A stretch of 64,000 bases of DNA from Stictocephala bisonia. Its lineage: Eukaryota; Arthropoda; Insecta; Hemiptera; Membracidae. Positions within the stretch are counted from its first letter, which is position 1, and the number at the start of each line of letters is the position of its first letter. Below the pieces are notes generated by a model that did no database searches, was not told the origin of the DNA, and saw only the letters and a program-made list of their open reading frames with translations. The translations under genes were made by a program, and so were the position numbers. Of the stretch, positions 44,911 to 57,299 are shown piece after piece. The stretch is from NCBI GenBank assembly GCA_035578905.1, contig JAQJVL010000148.1, positions 186,001-250,000 on the forward strand, in the 5' to 3' direction.

Positions 44911-45130
44911 GATGTAAATTAAAAACAATATAGGACCTAGAACAGATCCCTGAGGAACTCCCTGCTTCATTTAACCTCTCTGTTACTGAACAGTGGTGGT
45001 TTAAAAGCACTGACCTCTGTCTGTGAGATAAGATACCAACTATTTCCATGGCCGATCACAGATCCAACTTTTCAAGCTTATTAATAAATTTGTATAAAAG
45101 ACCCAATCAAAAGTTCACAAAGATCAAGGA
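44905..45130 (-). pseudogene. LINE reverse-transcriptase fragment
   Basis: The minus strand around 44910-44970 encodes GVPQGSVLGPILFLIYIND, a diagnostic reverse-transcriptase motif of jockey/CR1-type LINEs. Upstream on the same strand, degraded KLEKL and SHRQRSVLLN phrases match the preceding part of the domain. The frame is broken by stops. It is a different element from the plus-strand LINE that follows, which has its own GPLLFLIYIND motif. Confidence 0.75.
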
Positions 45131-45187
45131 ACACGCTTTTGTAGAAAATATTTCTACAAAAAGTACAGAAATATTTTCAAAAAAGTT

Positions 45188-45781
45188 GTGAATCAAGCAA
45201 AAAGGTGGGCAAATGACAGCTACATAGAGAGGGCTGAAAACAAATCCAAAGCAAGTTGGGAGGTCATAAAACACGAATTAGGATTGGCAAAAAAATCGAA
45301 CAAATCAGAGCATGTGTTGAGTAAAATATCTGAGAACTTAGGTGCAAATGTAAGTGAAGTGGTTAATTCTCACTTTATTAACGTTACTGAGAAACTTGCA
45401 GTCAGCCCCTCCATAAGTATTGCCATTGATAAAGTTATAAATTCACTTGAAACAGTAAATATTGCGACTGAGTTTGATTTTCAAAGAGTGACTCCTGCAC
45501 AAGTTAGCAAAATTATTGACAAAGCAAAGCCCAAAAAGTCCTGTGGCTGGGATGAGATATCAATGTGGTTAGTAAAACGCTGTAAAAATACTATATTAGA
45601 CCCATTAACGAGAATAATTAATCAATCTCTGATAACGGGAAAATTCCCAGAAAAATTAAAATATGGTAATATAAGCCCTCTATTTAAGGGAGGTGAAGAG
45701 GTGATCTCTAATTTCAGACCAATATGCTTGCTGCCAACTTTTTCAAAAATCTTCGAATCTGTGGTAAAAGAACATAGTTAA
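45188..45781 (+). pseudogene. LINE polymerase, N-terminal segment
   Basis: Encodes the linker between endonuclease and polymerase (AKRWANDSYIERAENKSKAS, WEVIKHELG) and the first polymerase motifs: AKPKKSCGWDEISMWLVKR, ITGKFPEKLKYGNISPLFKG and FRPICLLPTFSKIFESVVKE. It terminates at an imperfect 18-bp tandem duplication (CATAGTTAATAAAATAGT, 45773-45806), after which the frame differs. Confidence 0.85.
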
Positions 45782-45822
45782 TAAAATAGTCATAGTTAAT
45801 AAAATACATTGAGATAAATGAC

Positions 45823-46587
45823 ATGTTTTCAGTAAGTCAGCATGGATTCAGAAGCAAAAGATCGACAAATAGTGCTTTGATCGACTTGACAAATGATATC
45901 CTTAAATCATTGGACGATTCAATTGTTAGCCTTGGGATGATGTGTGACTTGTCTAAAGCCTTTGATTGTGTGAGGCATGATATTTTGCTAGCAAAACTCG
46001 AATGTTACGGAATCAAATGTCACTGTTTGAGATGGTTTGGTTCTTACCTCCAGAACAGAAAACAACGGACAACAGTAACACTGAATAATGTAAAAATAAA
46101 CTCAGAATGGAAAGCAGTCCCTCATGGTGTTCCACAGGGCTCTGTTCTCGGTCCTTTGCTCTTCTTGATATACATTAATGACTTCCCTTTCCTTTGCAAA
46201 GAAAAGATAGTGATGTACGCTGATGACACTACAGCACATGTAACCAGACAGACAATAAGTGAAGTGGAGCAAGCGATGAGTGATCTGATAGAGATGTTAG
46301 ATGAGTGGTTTGCAGCTAATGGGCTAAATTTAAATAAGGAAAAAACAAGCATAATACAGTTTAAAACTCAAACAGTAGTAAATGATGCAAACAAGTACGA
46401 TGGGGCGATAGCAGAGACAGTGAAATTGCTTGGTCTAGTTTTTGACTTAACACTCAAATGGAAAGCGCACATAGAATATATTACTTCGAGGCTGAACAAG
46501 GCAATATTTAACATGTATCTGTTAACAATATCTGACTCATATAGCGAGCAGGAGAATCAAGTTAGTGCTGTATTTTGCGTACTTTGA
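45823..46587 (+). pseudogene. LINE polymerase, catalytic segment
   Basis: Contains QHGFRSKRSTNSALIDL, MMCDLSKAFDCVRHDILLAK (first catalytic Asp), HGVPQGSVLGPLLFLIYIND, VMYADDTTAHV (catalytic YADD), and FAANGLNLNKEKTSIIQF. Catalytic residues are intact, but the frame is lost near 46515-46560 before the thumb region. Confidence 0.88.
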
Positions 46588-47048
46588 ATCCATATTACGC
46601 TATGGAATAATTATGTGGGGACTTTCAAATCACTGGGAAAAAATATTTAGAGCCCAAAAGAAAATGATAAGAGTCATGATGGGTATGAACCCAAGAGAAT
46701 CTTGCAGAAGAATATTTAAAGAACTTGGTATTCTTACATTCCCAGGATTGTATTTGTTGGAAGTAGTAAAAAAATGTACACGAAAATATATATTCTTACC
46801 AACAAAATAATGTGAACCACGACCATAATACAAGAAATAAAAATAAACTACGTGCCCCCAAACATAGATTAAGAAAATATGAAAATAGTCCATTATGTAG
46901 CGGAATACAAATTTATAATAAAATACCACAGAAATACAAAAGCTTGGGGAATGCCAATCAGCTCTATAGAAAGTTCAGGCAGTTTCTAGTTGACCGAAGC
47001 TATTACTCCGTCTCCGAATTTCTGCAGGACGAGGTCGTTATATTTTAG
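46565..47048 (+). pseudogene. LINE polymerase, C-terminal segment
   Basis: Two frames: LYFAYFESILRYGIIMWGLS, then FRAQKKMIRVMMGM to 46810; then HDHNTRNKNKLRAPKHRLRK, GIQIYNKIPQ and DRSYYSVSEFLQDEVVIF to 47048. The H-x-TR-x3-L..P.HR..YN..P pattern is the normal end of this polymerase family. A one-base shift separates the two parts at about 46811. Confidence 0.82.
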
Positions 47049-47249
47049 ATACACTAAAAAATAATTATTAAGTATGTTATTGTGTATAAATTATTGATTA
47101 GTTGGTGATTTAACTTCTTTATTTGGTTATTTCTTCTTTTTTAATTCTTTAGGTTAGTAGTTTTGTAACAATTGAGTCACCAGTTAGTAGCAGATTATCT
47201 GTTTAACACTAATGTAATTTTCTGTGACAATAAACCATTTCATTTCACG

Positions 47250-48360
47250 CTAAGGTGACAAGAGTAACAGGAAAACTACAGCAATATTATATTAGGAAAT
47301 CTAATCTATTATAAGGTAATTTCCTACGATACGTTCTTTAAGCAGCATTATTCCAATATTAATGGTATGTTAGTTTTATTAACAAATATATCGATGCAGT
47401 GCTTTAACTCTGGTAACAGAAAGCTGCTTAGTAAAGTAACTAAATTCAACTAATATCCTGCATTGCCTAATCTTCAGGTCATGTTGTTTGGTTTCTAAAC
47501 ATTAATGTCACTTCGAGTTATTCTGATTGCTATATTACGAATTTTACACTTTGTAATTTTTAATTTCATAACATTGTTCGTGTATCAACTTATAAAATAT
47601 CTGGGTAACATTTTTTTTCAATGTTCAGTAAAGTTCATAATATACGATATTATGAAGGTATTGGCCGTTGAGGTGGTCGTACAGTAAGAAACATAGACGA
47701 ATGAAAGACTGAAATAAATGACTGAAGTGGTTCAATGTGGCCTTATAACATACTATAAGCTTTACGTACGAGGTGAATATGTCATTAATTATCCAATAAT
47801 CAGCCATATTTAAGTACACGATGGAGGGGGGGTGACACGATTCTTTTATTCCACTCAAGTACGGTTGAAGAGAGCTCAAGGAGATCTGAAGAAATATAGT
47901 TTACGCACCGATAACTTTGAAAGCTGTTCATAACTTTCCAAGTTGGCGACATTTATAGCTTTCTTGTTCTTTTCAACGTTAAAATTAACCTATCATAACA
48001 AACCACACAGACACACTATTTGAAACCAAGTAATAATAAACTGTAAAGGTTTGAAGATAATTAACAGACTGTTCATGGATTGATTCTGACATTTAAAACA
48101 AAAATTAGTGGACAAACAAATAATAAATACCTTAGTTAGAGTGATGTTCATTTTAATCAAAAGCAATAATGATAAGTAACTAAAAAAAAGATAAATAATT
48201 GTTCCATTGATTAATTATCTTAAAATCAAACATCATGGCCAAACCATTTCTATTAAACTTTAAATAACATTCACCAGTCTAAAACTTGGCATTGTCATCC
48301 ACCCAAATATGTGGCTAGAATTGTCCATCCTAAACACCAAAGACGTCAATAAAGCAAACA
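47250..48360. other. AT-rich stretch without recognised features
   Basis: About 1.1 kb. Two short opposing ORFs (47505-47687 and 47625-47879) have no domain. Nothing supported. Confidence 0.45.
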
Positions 48361-48361
48361 A

Positions 48362-49560
48362 TAGGTTGATACAACATAAATAGATAGTATAGCAACACCA
48401 AAGGTGCTACCGAAACATGAATATGGCAGCACTAAAGTAGTTGAAAGAACATAAATAGAGAATATGGCAGTATAAAATTGTTAACAGAACATAAATGGGT
48501 AATATTGCAGCACTAAAGTATTTGAAAGAACATAAATAGAGAATATGGCAGTATAAAATTGTTAACAGAACATAAATGGGTAATATTGCAGCACGGAAGT
48601 GGTTGAAACAACATAAATAGACAATTAGGCGGTAAGATAGGGGTTAACACAACATGAAAAGAAAATATGGCAGGACGAAAATGGTTTACACGATATAAAT
48701 AGAGAATATTGCTGCAAGTAAGGGGTAAAAACAACATAAATAAAGAATACAGTAGCATGGAAGGGAATTACACAAATAAAGAATATAGAAGCACTCAGGC
48801 GTTAACAAAACATAAATAAAGAATATGGCGGCACGCAGGGGTTAAAAAAACATAAATAGATAATATAGCAGTACGAAAGGGGTTAACACAACATAAATAG
48901 AGAACAAGGCAGCACGCAGGGGTTAAAAAAAATAAATAGATAATATGGCAGTACGAAAGGGGTAAATACAACAGAAATAGAAAAAATACGGCAGTATGGA
49001 AGGAGTTAATACAGCTTAATTAGTGAATTAGGCAGCAGGCATTTCATAAAATAATAATAATAATAATAACATCATAGTTAATACAGCATAAAATAATAAT
49101 AATAATAAAATAAAAATACAGCATAAAATGTGGCAGTACGAAAGGGGTTAAACAACGTAAATAGAGAATAAGGCTGCACACAGGCGTTAAAAAAACATAA
49201 GTAGAAAATATGGCAGTACGAAAGGGGTTAAGACAATATCAGTATAAAATATGACAGTACGAAAACGGTTAACACAACATCAATAGAGAATGTGACAGCA
49301 CGAAAGGGGTTAACACAACATAAATAGAGAATAAGGCAGCACACAGGCGTTAAAAAAACATAAGTAGAAAATATGGCAGTACGAAAGGGGTTAACACAAC
49401 AAGAATAGAGCAGTACGAAAGGGGTTAACACAACATAAATATAAATATGGCAGTACAAAAGGGGTTGTTGCAACATAAATAGAGAACAATGCAGCACGCA
49501 AGGGGTTAACGCGTTACAAGTAGAGAATATCGCAGTACCGCATGGTGTTATCACTATAGG
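48362..49560 (+). repeat. ~41-bp minisatellite, diverged
   Basis: Around 29 imperfect units containing CATAAATAGAGAATATGGCA and GTACGAAAGGGGTTAACAC. Variants include GCAGCACGCAGGGGTTAAAA and an expansion of AATAATAATA near 49060-49115. Minus-strand ORFs rich in FMLF, NPFRTAIFS and LCCVNP are repeat by-products. Confidence 0.9.
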
Positions 49561-50753
49561 GGAGAATATATTTATAGGGCAATTATTGACTTTGGGGATT
49601 CCAGCGAAGTATATGAGTGAGTATATACTTAAGATTTGTAACGTACTAAATGTATTGTTTTATATTGGTTTCAGATATAGATAAATATATTTTTAGATTC
49701 ATTTAGTTACATTTCAAATTCTCAAAACCCAAATATATTAATAGTACATTCAAATAAGGTCTTTGTTTATGGTATGCTAGGGATATATATTTGCTTTCTT
49801 TCAAAAGGCCTTGCTCGCGATCTTCGTCTAAGTACATATACTCTTTGGACCTGTTTCCCTTTACAAGTGTTTACAATAGGTTTACGTTCAGCTGCAGGGT
49901 AGTAAGTCATGTTAAATCCTGTGTTCAGATTAATTATTAACAGTTTATGTTACATTTTTTATATCGTTATTAGTTCTAATTTAATAAATTAAACTAAAAG
50001 TCCACTTCAATTCTTTTCTAGTAAAGTAGGACCTGTACTACTTCACAGCAAACATATTCATAAAATACATATTTTTAATTTTTAGTTGTTCAACACTCGA
50101 TACGTAATTTTCACATAACAATTAAAATACCTCTGACTAACCTGATTACGTGATTATAAAACACTGTATAGTATACGAAAATAGAATCACTCTATACTAA
50201 ACAACTAAAATACTAACGAGTGAGCATATCTTTTGCCTACATATCTCATTAAATGAACAATAAGTTTTACAATAATAATTAATATAACCTAACAGTGAAA
50301 TTGAAGACTGAAAGGTCTAATTCACCGATTCAAAATATACTCTTTTGTTCGGAGAGAATTATCGGATCATGCCTGTCCCTCTCTGTGGTTAAGAATTTTA
50401 AAGCAATGAAACATATGAATGCATTTCAGATATCTAATAGTTTTGAACTAATATTTTTATTTAAGTTAAATAATTAGTTAATTTTGTATATTTACTAGAA
50501 AGAAAGATACTAATTTGTAGTTTAGACTGCAGGATAGTACTCTTCTATCAGATAAGAAACCGGAAACATGTCTAGTAAAAGTAAATATTGCAAGATATAT
50601 CGGTTTAACCAGTCAAATATCTACCAACTTTTCCTGAGATACAATAACTTGAGAATATTGTAATAAATCAGCTGCCTTGAGTCCCTTGCAGTCACGAAAC
50701 TATCGAACTGTCAGAGAAGGAAAGAGGAATTGAAGGCCAAGGTTAAATATAAA
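49561..50753. other. AT-rich stretch without recognised features
   Basis: No ORF with a domain, no repeat copy recognised. Confidence 0.45.
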
Positions 50754-51176
50754 CAGTACAACTTCGCTAATTCGAACCTCGGTAATTCGGAAACCTCTAC
50801 AATTCGTATTTTCTGTCTATTCCCTTGAGAAAACCTCTAATATCCGGAAAAAATAATCCGATAATTCGAAAGGATCTAATACGCAATTTAGCCTCTAAAA
50901 TTCGAATAAATCGAATGAATATACAGTTGGGCCTTTAGAATTCAAATTTTGTTGCTACAATTCGAAGCCTTACCGCTACCTCTACAATTCGAACTGAGAA
51001 GCCGAAAGCCTCTGAAATTCTAAATGAGGACATAAAACAAGCCTATTGAAACATGAACTAGTGTGTTTACTGATCCATGTCGTTTGCTTCGATTCGTTTC
51101 TGATGTGGGTTTCATAAATCAAGCAGTAACTTTTGCCGTGCTAGTTTATTGTTTGGTGATCTAAGAGTGAGTGCGG

Positions 51177-51330
51177 TGAAAAAGAGTTCAAAGAAGTATA
51201 AATGTTTGACGATTGGTGAGAAAATTACAATAATTGATGCAGTGAAAAGTGGTGAAAAACTGAAAAGACTTCGCCGAAGAGTACGGTATCCCAGCTAGCA
51301 TATTATTCACCATCCTTAAACAAGAGTATT
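51177..51330 (+). pseudogene. pogo-like transposase N-terminal (CENP-B type) fragment
   Basis: One frame gives KKSSKKYKCLTIGEKITIID followed by AVKSGEK. After a one-base shift near 51265 it continues FAEEYGIPASILFTILKQE. Together this is the pattern (K..LT..EK..II..V..GEK..DIA.EFGIP.STL.TILK) of the psq/CENP-B N-terminal helix-turn-helix that binds the transposon ends. No DDE catalytic domain follows. Confidence 0.75.
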
Positions 51331-51469
51331 TAGTTAAATAATAATAATAATTAAAAAAACGCCCATCTTGAATATAAAGCATGTTATATCAGTAAACGTT
51401 ATGTTTTTATACGTTAGGATATGTTTTTACAGTAAAGTACTTACATCTATAATTCGATTTTTTTCACAC

Positions 51470-51715
51470 TACCTCTATAAGTCGAACTCTCGATCATTCA
51501 AACATCCTATTATTCGAACTCTCGATGATTCAAACATCCTATAATTCGAACTCTCGATAGTTCAAACATCCTATAATTCGAACTCTCGATAGTTCAAACA
51601 TCCTATAATTCGAACTCTTGATAGTTCAAACATCCTATAATTTGAACTCTCGATAATTCAAACATCCTATAATTCGAACTCTCGATAATTCAAACATCCT
51701 ATAATTCGAAATAAA
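51470..51715 (+). repeat. 32-bp satellite inside the pogo relic
   Basis: About seven or eight copies of a unit containing CATCCTATAATTCGAACTCT and CGATAGTTCAAA, close in wording to the transposon's own terminal TAATTCGAAC motif. Variants: TATTATTCG, GATGATTC, CTCTTGATAG. Confidence 0.88.
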
Positions 51716-51796
51716 TTACCTTTCCCTTGAAGTTTGAATCAGCAAGGTACCACTGTATATTTTAATTCTAAACATACTATTCACTTCTAGTTTACT

Positions 51797-51930
51797 AAGA
51801 CTCCGACCATAGAAATATGATGAATATGAGAAACGAATAAGTATAATGAGTGTAAAGACTTAAGTGTAAACTTATTAAGATCCACTGTTTATTAGAAAAA
51901 TCAACTTTTATTAATAACGGAATAAAAATG
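51797..51930 (-). repeat. Family D distal fragment
   Basis: TAAGACTCCGACCATAGAAA, then TGAGTGTAAAGACTTAAGTG; strongly diverged. Confidence 0.5.
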
Positions 51931-52147
51931 TTGCCTAATAAATGATACTTATCCTAGGTATGTACAAAGTTTAAATGAGGTAGAGGAATAGCTAATCATC
52001 CTTTTATAAAAACATATCTAAATTTCAAAATAAAATTAGAAGAAAAGGTAATTAAAAGGTCCCAATACACTTTGCAACTAACAATGAACAATGGATTGGC
52101 TAGTTGATGATATTTAGTTAAATTACTCATTATTATTATTCATTAGT

Positions 52148-52655
52148 AAGACGCCGATCATAGATATAGGGGTGAATATGAGGGGAAAATGAGTGTAGAT
52201 GAACGAGTGTAGTCATTGTTACGAACTAAGGACAAGAGTTCCCCAGAAATAACCATTTTATTAACTTCCCAACAGCTAGGTCAACTAAGTGATCTACAGC
52301 TTTATGTGGAATATGAACCACGTAGTATTGATCTGATTTTCAGCTAACTGACAAGTCTGACTCTCAGTTTCTTCCCTACACAACATACGGAGCCTGACTA
52401 CAATCCAACATAGACACTGTTGGTGAGTGTAGATGAACTAACTAAGGTAGACTGTTTCTCAGAAAGAACTTTTTAGCCCGATATCCGGGGCAACTCAAGG
52501 ACCAAAAGCTTTAAGTGGGATCTGAACCACATAGAATTAGTGTGATTTTCAGCTTATTGACTAGACTCATGTTCAGTCAACAACTCTTCCCTACATAACA
52601 TCCGGATATTAACCACCACCCAATATGGACACCTCAGACTTCTCTAGTAGATGGT
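52148..52655 (-). repeat. Two tandem D copies
   Basis: The first (52148-52420) starts AAGACGCCGATCATAGATAT and stops at AACATAGACACTGT. The second (52425-52655) restarts GTGAGTGTAGATGAAC and runs to CAGACTTCTCTAGTAG. Both lack the tRNA-like head, and the second also lacks the distal tip. Confidence 0.72.
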
Positions 52656-53655
<1,000 letters not shown>

Positions 53656-53689
53656 ACGCAATACTCTACTGCCGATCTAAGTACACTTG

Positions 53690-54170
53690 ATTCAAGGAAG
53701 AGATGTTCATCAATATGATACTAGAGGTAAGAACAACTGTCGAGTCCAACAATGTAGATTCAAGACTAGTGAACGACTTCCATTTCAGGCATGCATCAGG
53801 TTGACGAATAAAATGCCTGAAGGACTAAAAGCTACAAACAGAAAAAACAGTTTAAGACTCGTTTAAAACACTTTCTAGTGTCGAAAGCATTTTATTCAAT
53901 TGATGAGTCTGTGGCGAGTCACTGGGATGATAATTTTTAAACTAACATTTTGAGCAAGGCTTGGTGTCATCGGCGAGAATGAATGAGGGGATGTATGTTT
54001 GCCTGAATTGTAACTGCATAGGATTATTTGACCTTCAATCTTCTAACTTGATATGCAGTTTTGTTCTATTTATATTTGAATTGTTAGTTATTGTAATAAT
54101 CTCTACGTACATTTGACTTTTCCTACAGAAATGTTATTGTTCAACAGCAATAAATATATTCTTATCATGT
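53690..54170 (+). pseudogene. LINE 3' end: polymerase tail and 3' UTR
   Basis: The frame [20 protein letters not shown], then LPFQACIRLTNKMPEGLKAT is followed, after a one-base shift at an A run near 53845, by QFKTRLKHFLVSKAFYSIDE and SVASHWDDNF, stopping at 53940. The TRGK..NKMPEGLK..FK..LK.FL..KAFYS.DE order is the usual C-terminus of CR1/jockey-type polymerases. A 3' UTR ends near CAGCAATAAATATATTC at 54168. The upstream part is missing and replaced by the (AT)n tract. Confidence 0.75.
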
Positions 54171-54920
54171 GTATTTGTGTATGTTAACTGAATGATAAAA
54201 GTGAGATTTGGAGATGTGTGTTTATTATCGTATGAATGAACTTAATGTGTATGTGTTCAGTTATGTGTTATAGTCCAGCCGTTCTAACTTTACCTCTGAG
54301 GTTTGCGTGCATCGACATAGGCAACGTCGCACGCCAGATTGCCTCACCCCTCCTCTAATGTTTACATCCGGTGACTCACAATTAATTGGGATGATGTAGG
54401 AAGACACCAATTTATTATTTTCTTTTCAATATGAATTAAAAACTTCTTTGTGTTTAACTGGGAAAGTACTTTTTTTTACAAAAATAAAAAATGAAGTCAA
54501 TCGGACATTTTTAACTTGTGTTGTGTTTTGTTGTTTAAGGCTCTAGTTGTGATTTATCTAGACCGGAAATAAACTAGACGTGGGACAGGAAGGAGCCAAG
54601 TGCTCAAGATATACAATGTTGTCAAGTTGTGCTCTCCTCAGAGGTAAAGTTAGAGCGGTTTTAGAATAGTGCAGTACAATCAGGAGTGTAACCATGAAAC
54701 CATCAATTATGATTTTGCCATAATTATATGTAGATAAACACTCTTTCTTTAATTTCCCTGTATTACGTAATTTAGAACTAAGAACTATTAACAACAAACT
54801 ATAAAAGTTAAGAAAAAGTTGTGATTAGTTTAATGTGGTGAAAAACCTGTTATAACTGTTAATGAAGTTACTCTGAGAAGTTATTGTCAAATGTAATAGC
54901 ATGGTTCCTTATTGAAAATA
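54171..54920. other. Unrecognised noncoding stretch
   Basis: A 79-codon minus ORF at 54558-54797 has no domain. The phrase CCTCTGAGG/CTCAGAGGTAAAGTTAGAGCGG near 54640 is the reverse complement of CCGTTCTAACTTTACCTCTGAG at 54279, a short inverted repeat about 360 bases apart. Confidence 0.45.
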
Positions 54921-54923
54921 AAC

Positions 54924-55187
54924 AATATTATTGTTCTTAGAACTTAGGCTAAGCGGCTGGTGTCATAACTAGAATCTACAGTTTCCGGTGACAACCGCGT
55001 CAAGGTACTATCTACAATATTTACAAGATGACCAGACGTTTCGCCCATACTGTGATGTGGCATCCTCAGTGGTTTCTCTGAGACTGTGACCACTGAGATT
55101 TATACAATATAAACATCTTGTAAATATTGTAGATAGTGTACCTTGACGTGGTTGTCACCGGAAACTGTAGATTCTAATATTATTGTT
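54924..55187 (-). mobile_element. 240-bp hairpin insertion with 12-bp target duplication
   Basis: AATATTATTGTT occurs at 54924-54935 and 55176-55187. Between them, 54971-55030 and 55114-55175 are inverted arms of about 60 bases (AGAATCTACAGTTTCCGGTG). The loop holds GACGTTTCGCCCATACTG and GGCATCCTCAGTGGTTTC. No ORF. The loop contains the hammerhead-like motif at 55031-55073. Confidence 0.8.
55031..55073 (-). ncRNA. Hammerhead-ribozyme-like motif
   Basis: Minus strand: ACCA, core CTGAGGA (fits CUGANGA), T, GCC, a 13-base loop, GGC, then GAAACGTC, then TGGT pairing with the initial ACCA. Core boxes CUGANGA and GAAA and the GUC cleavage triplet are all present, with a minimal helix III, as in the type I hammerheads of Penelope-like elements and retrozymes. 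Stem II is short and preceded by one unpaired base, so activity is not assured. Confidence 0.55.
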
Positions 55188-55693
55188 ATTAATTCATTTT
55201 CATATTTATCAGGAAATCTAGTCTTAATAAAATAAAGTCAGGAATCCTTATTATCTGAAGACACCTGAAACTTCATATGTAACTGTGGATTGTTTGAACT
55301 GTACTAACAGTTGGTTTGGAACTGCCGTAGTAAATTCCAACCTTACCATCTTTAATTCAGTCAAGTTGTCAGCACAACTGCCCCTCCCAAATCTCCAGTA
55401 CTGCACTGACAGTTTAGTTGAAACTGCTGTAGTACATCCTAACCTTGCAATTTTTCATTCAACGAAGTTGTCAGTACAACTGCCCCTCCCAAATGTTTCC
55501 CTCCAGTTCTGCACTGACAGTTCATTTGGAAATCAACTTCAAACCGTAATTTATGGGTTAACGATAAAACAGTTAGACCAGTTATTAAGAATTTTGAAGG
55601 GACTAAGTTACTGAATTATTATTAATTGTATATTACTACATTGTACTTTGTGAGAAAAATTATTTTTACATTTTTTTAAAATTAATTGAATAA
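55188..55693 (+). other. Stretch with a repetitive 109-codon ORF
   Basis: The ORF at 55285-55614 contains two diverged copies of about 110 bases (GGAACTGCCGTAGTAAATTC and GAAACTGCTGTAGTACATCC; each followed by AGTTGTCAG.ACAACTGCCCC). The protein (STKLSVQLPLPNVSLQFC) is not recognised. I treat it as a degenerate tandem repeat and not as a gene. Confidence 0.4.
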
Positions 55694-56021
55694 ACCTAGT
55701 ATGCATATACAACGTGGAAAAAATGGAAATATTTTCACAACTTTTGTATTATTTCACTTGCAAAAGTGAAATGTTGTCCATCATCATGGTTACAAAGAAC
55801 ACACTTTTTGATGCCATTAGCGACTTTTCAGGGGGAGTGCCCACAAGGAGTTGAACGGAAATCCTCAATGTAAGCATAGATCGAGTTTGTTATCAAATGA
55901 AAGGTCTATTGAAGATAAATTAATTGCCTCAAACTGAACTCCGATTTATCCTTTTCAGTCGTTATGGAAAAAAATAGCGTTATTGTGAAAGCGTTTCAAT
56001 ATTTTTTTCCACCCTGTATAT
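55694..56021 (+). mobile_element. MITE copy, near-complete
   Basis: Ends TATACAACGTGGAAAAAATG and TTTTTTTCCACCCTGTATA form terminal inverted repeats with TA-rich flanks. It shares AATGAAAGGTCTATTGAAGA and TAACGTTATT/AATAGCGTTATTGTGAAAG with the copy at 13976. No coding sequence. Confidence 0.75.
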
Positions 56022-57299
56022 GTTTATAACCATAACGCTATTATAAGCTACTAGGGGCATATAGAACAGTAATATATGATTGCGGTTTTAAGAAAAATTA
56101 TTTTGGTTTCAGGGGTTTCAATTAATTACATATCCAAGTCCAAAAAAACTTCTTTGCTGTTATAAATATTTGTGTACGATTTATGGTATTCTTATTGCTA
56201 CCCACCAGTAGCACTGCACGTGTATATGTGGGTGGGTGGGTCGATATCTATGCAAGTCCATGCACCAAACTCATATAAAGTTTGGTGGCTGGTTGGGGGC
56301 TACATCTCTCACTCTCACCCACTTAGTCCAACCACAAGCCATCTTACTACTTTCCTACAAAAACTTTGTAGTTTTAATGTGTCATGATTAAGAAATTTGC
56401 ATAACATGGGAAGCAATTTAGATCAATCTTGAGATTGATTGTAATGTCTCCAATATTAAAAACAAATATTTTATGAACATAGTTACAAATCGTGTTTTTG
56501 GTAATTTGATAAGTTTCTTTAGCGTTTTCGACAAATTATAGGCACGAGCAACGTTACATAACACTATTTTCAAATACTCTTTAATCCCTACACTACCAAA
56601 ACTTTTATAGCAAACTGTGAATAATTGTTTTGGGAGTGGAAATTGAGCCTTTTTTACTAGTGGCATAAGAGGAGGGAATGAAAAAAATGTATGTCTAATA
56701 AAAAACGTTTTAGTAATTAGAAATAACTATACCTCAGTACATATTAGTTTAAATAAAGTTTTTCAAGTACTCCTGTAAATATTTTTAAGACAAGAAGGAG
56801 TCTGAAATAAATTGAAGTGTATTTACACACTAGTTACAATAGTGTGATACGGGTGAAGAAACAGTAAGCCTTGGATTACTTGGTAGAATGTGGTGACATC
56901 GGCTTAGCCGCGCGGGAGCGAGCAGGTGACGCTGTTGTACATCAGAAACGGATACGGAAGTATCTATTGAACTGTGAGGCTACATGGTGACAGAACATCC
57001 TTAAAAAAAACCTATATTGTGGATCACGCAGTGGGGATTTGTTGGTCTTTGGTTATTTGGGTGTAAGCAATACTTTTCTACTGAACGGTGGTCCTTGTTT
57101 TACCTACGTCTAACAAAGCTTTTCTTTCTATTATAAAAATAAAAAACTAACACTAGTAACAGGTTTATAGTTTAATTGTTGTTGTTGTTTGCACATAATC
57201 AAACGCACTAACAAAATAGTATGAAATAACAGCTGTTTTAAATTGCCATATATGACATGTAAAACTAATATTAATGATGGTTTTAAGAGAATTTATACA
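56022..57299. other. Mostly unrecognised
   Basis: At 56205-56245 the segment GCACTGCACGTGTATATGTG followed by GGTGGGTGGGTCG is a single inverted unit of the 1745-2690 minisatellite type. The ORF at 56418-56666 (minus) has no domain. Nothing else. Confidence 0.45.

Larger units (their letters stand above)
45131..47249 (+). mobile_element. 5'-truncated jockey/CR1-type LINE
   Basis: Coding sequence begins within KYRNIFKKVVNQAKRWAND (no start, endonuclease absent). It passes through the whole reverse transcriptase in three further frames and ends with a 3' UTR closing CAATAAACCATTTCATTTCA at about 47247. That tail form is common to jockey-like elements. At least three frameshifts make it inactive. 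A target duplication was not identified. Confidence 0.85.
50754..51757 (+). mobile_element. pogo/Tigger-type transposon relic
   Basis: The ends resemble inverted repeats: CAGTACAACTTCGCTAATTC on the left, and on the minus strand CAGTGGTACCTTGCTGATTC on the right, the latter flanked by TA. The interior encodes a broken CENP-B-like N-terminus (51177-51330). Motifs of the type CTCTACAATTCGAAC recur through the left third, and a 32-bp satellite fills the right end. Most of the transposase is deleted. Confidence 0.7.

Noticed and set aside
44905..47249. Twin-priming (5' inversion) of a single LINE
   Set aside because: The inverted piece duplicates a motif (GVPQGSVLGP) that the plus-strand element already has, and the two sequences differ (GPILF versus GPLLF). 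They are separate insertions.
48513..49554. Minus-strand ORFs rich in FMLF and NPFRTAIFS
   Set aside because: They are translations of the ~41-bp minisatellite and change frame with unit-length variation.
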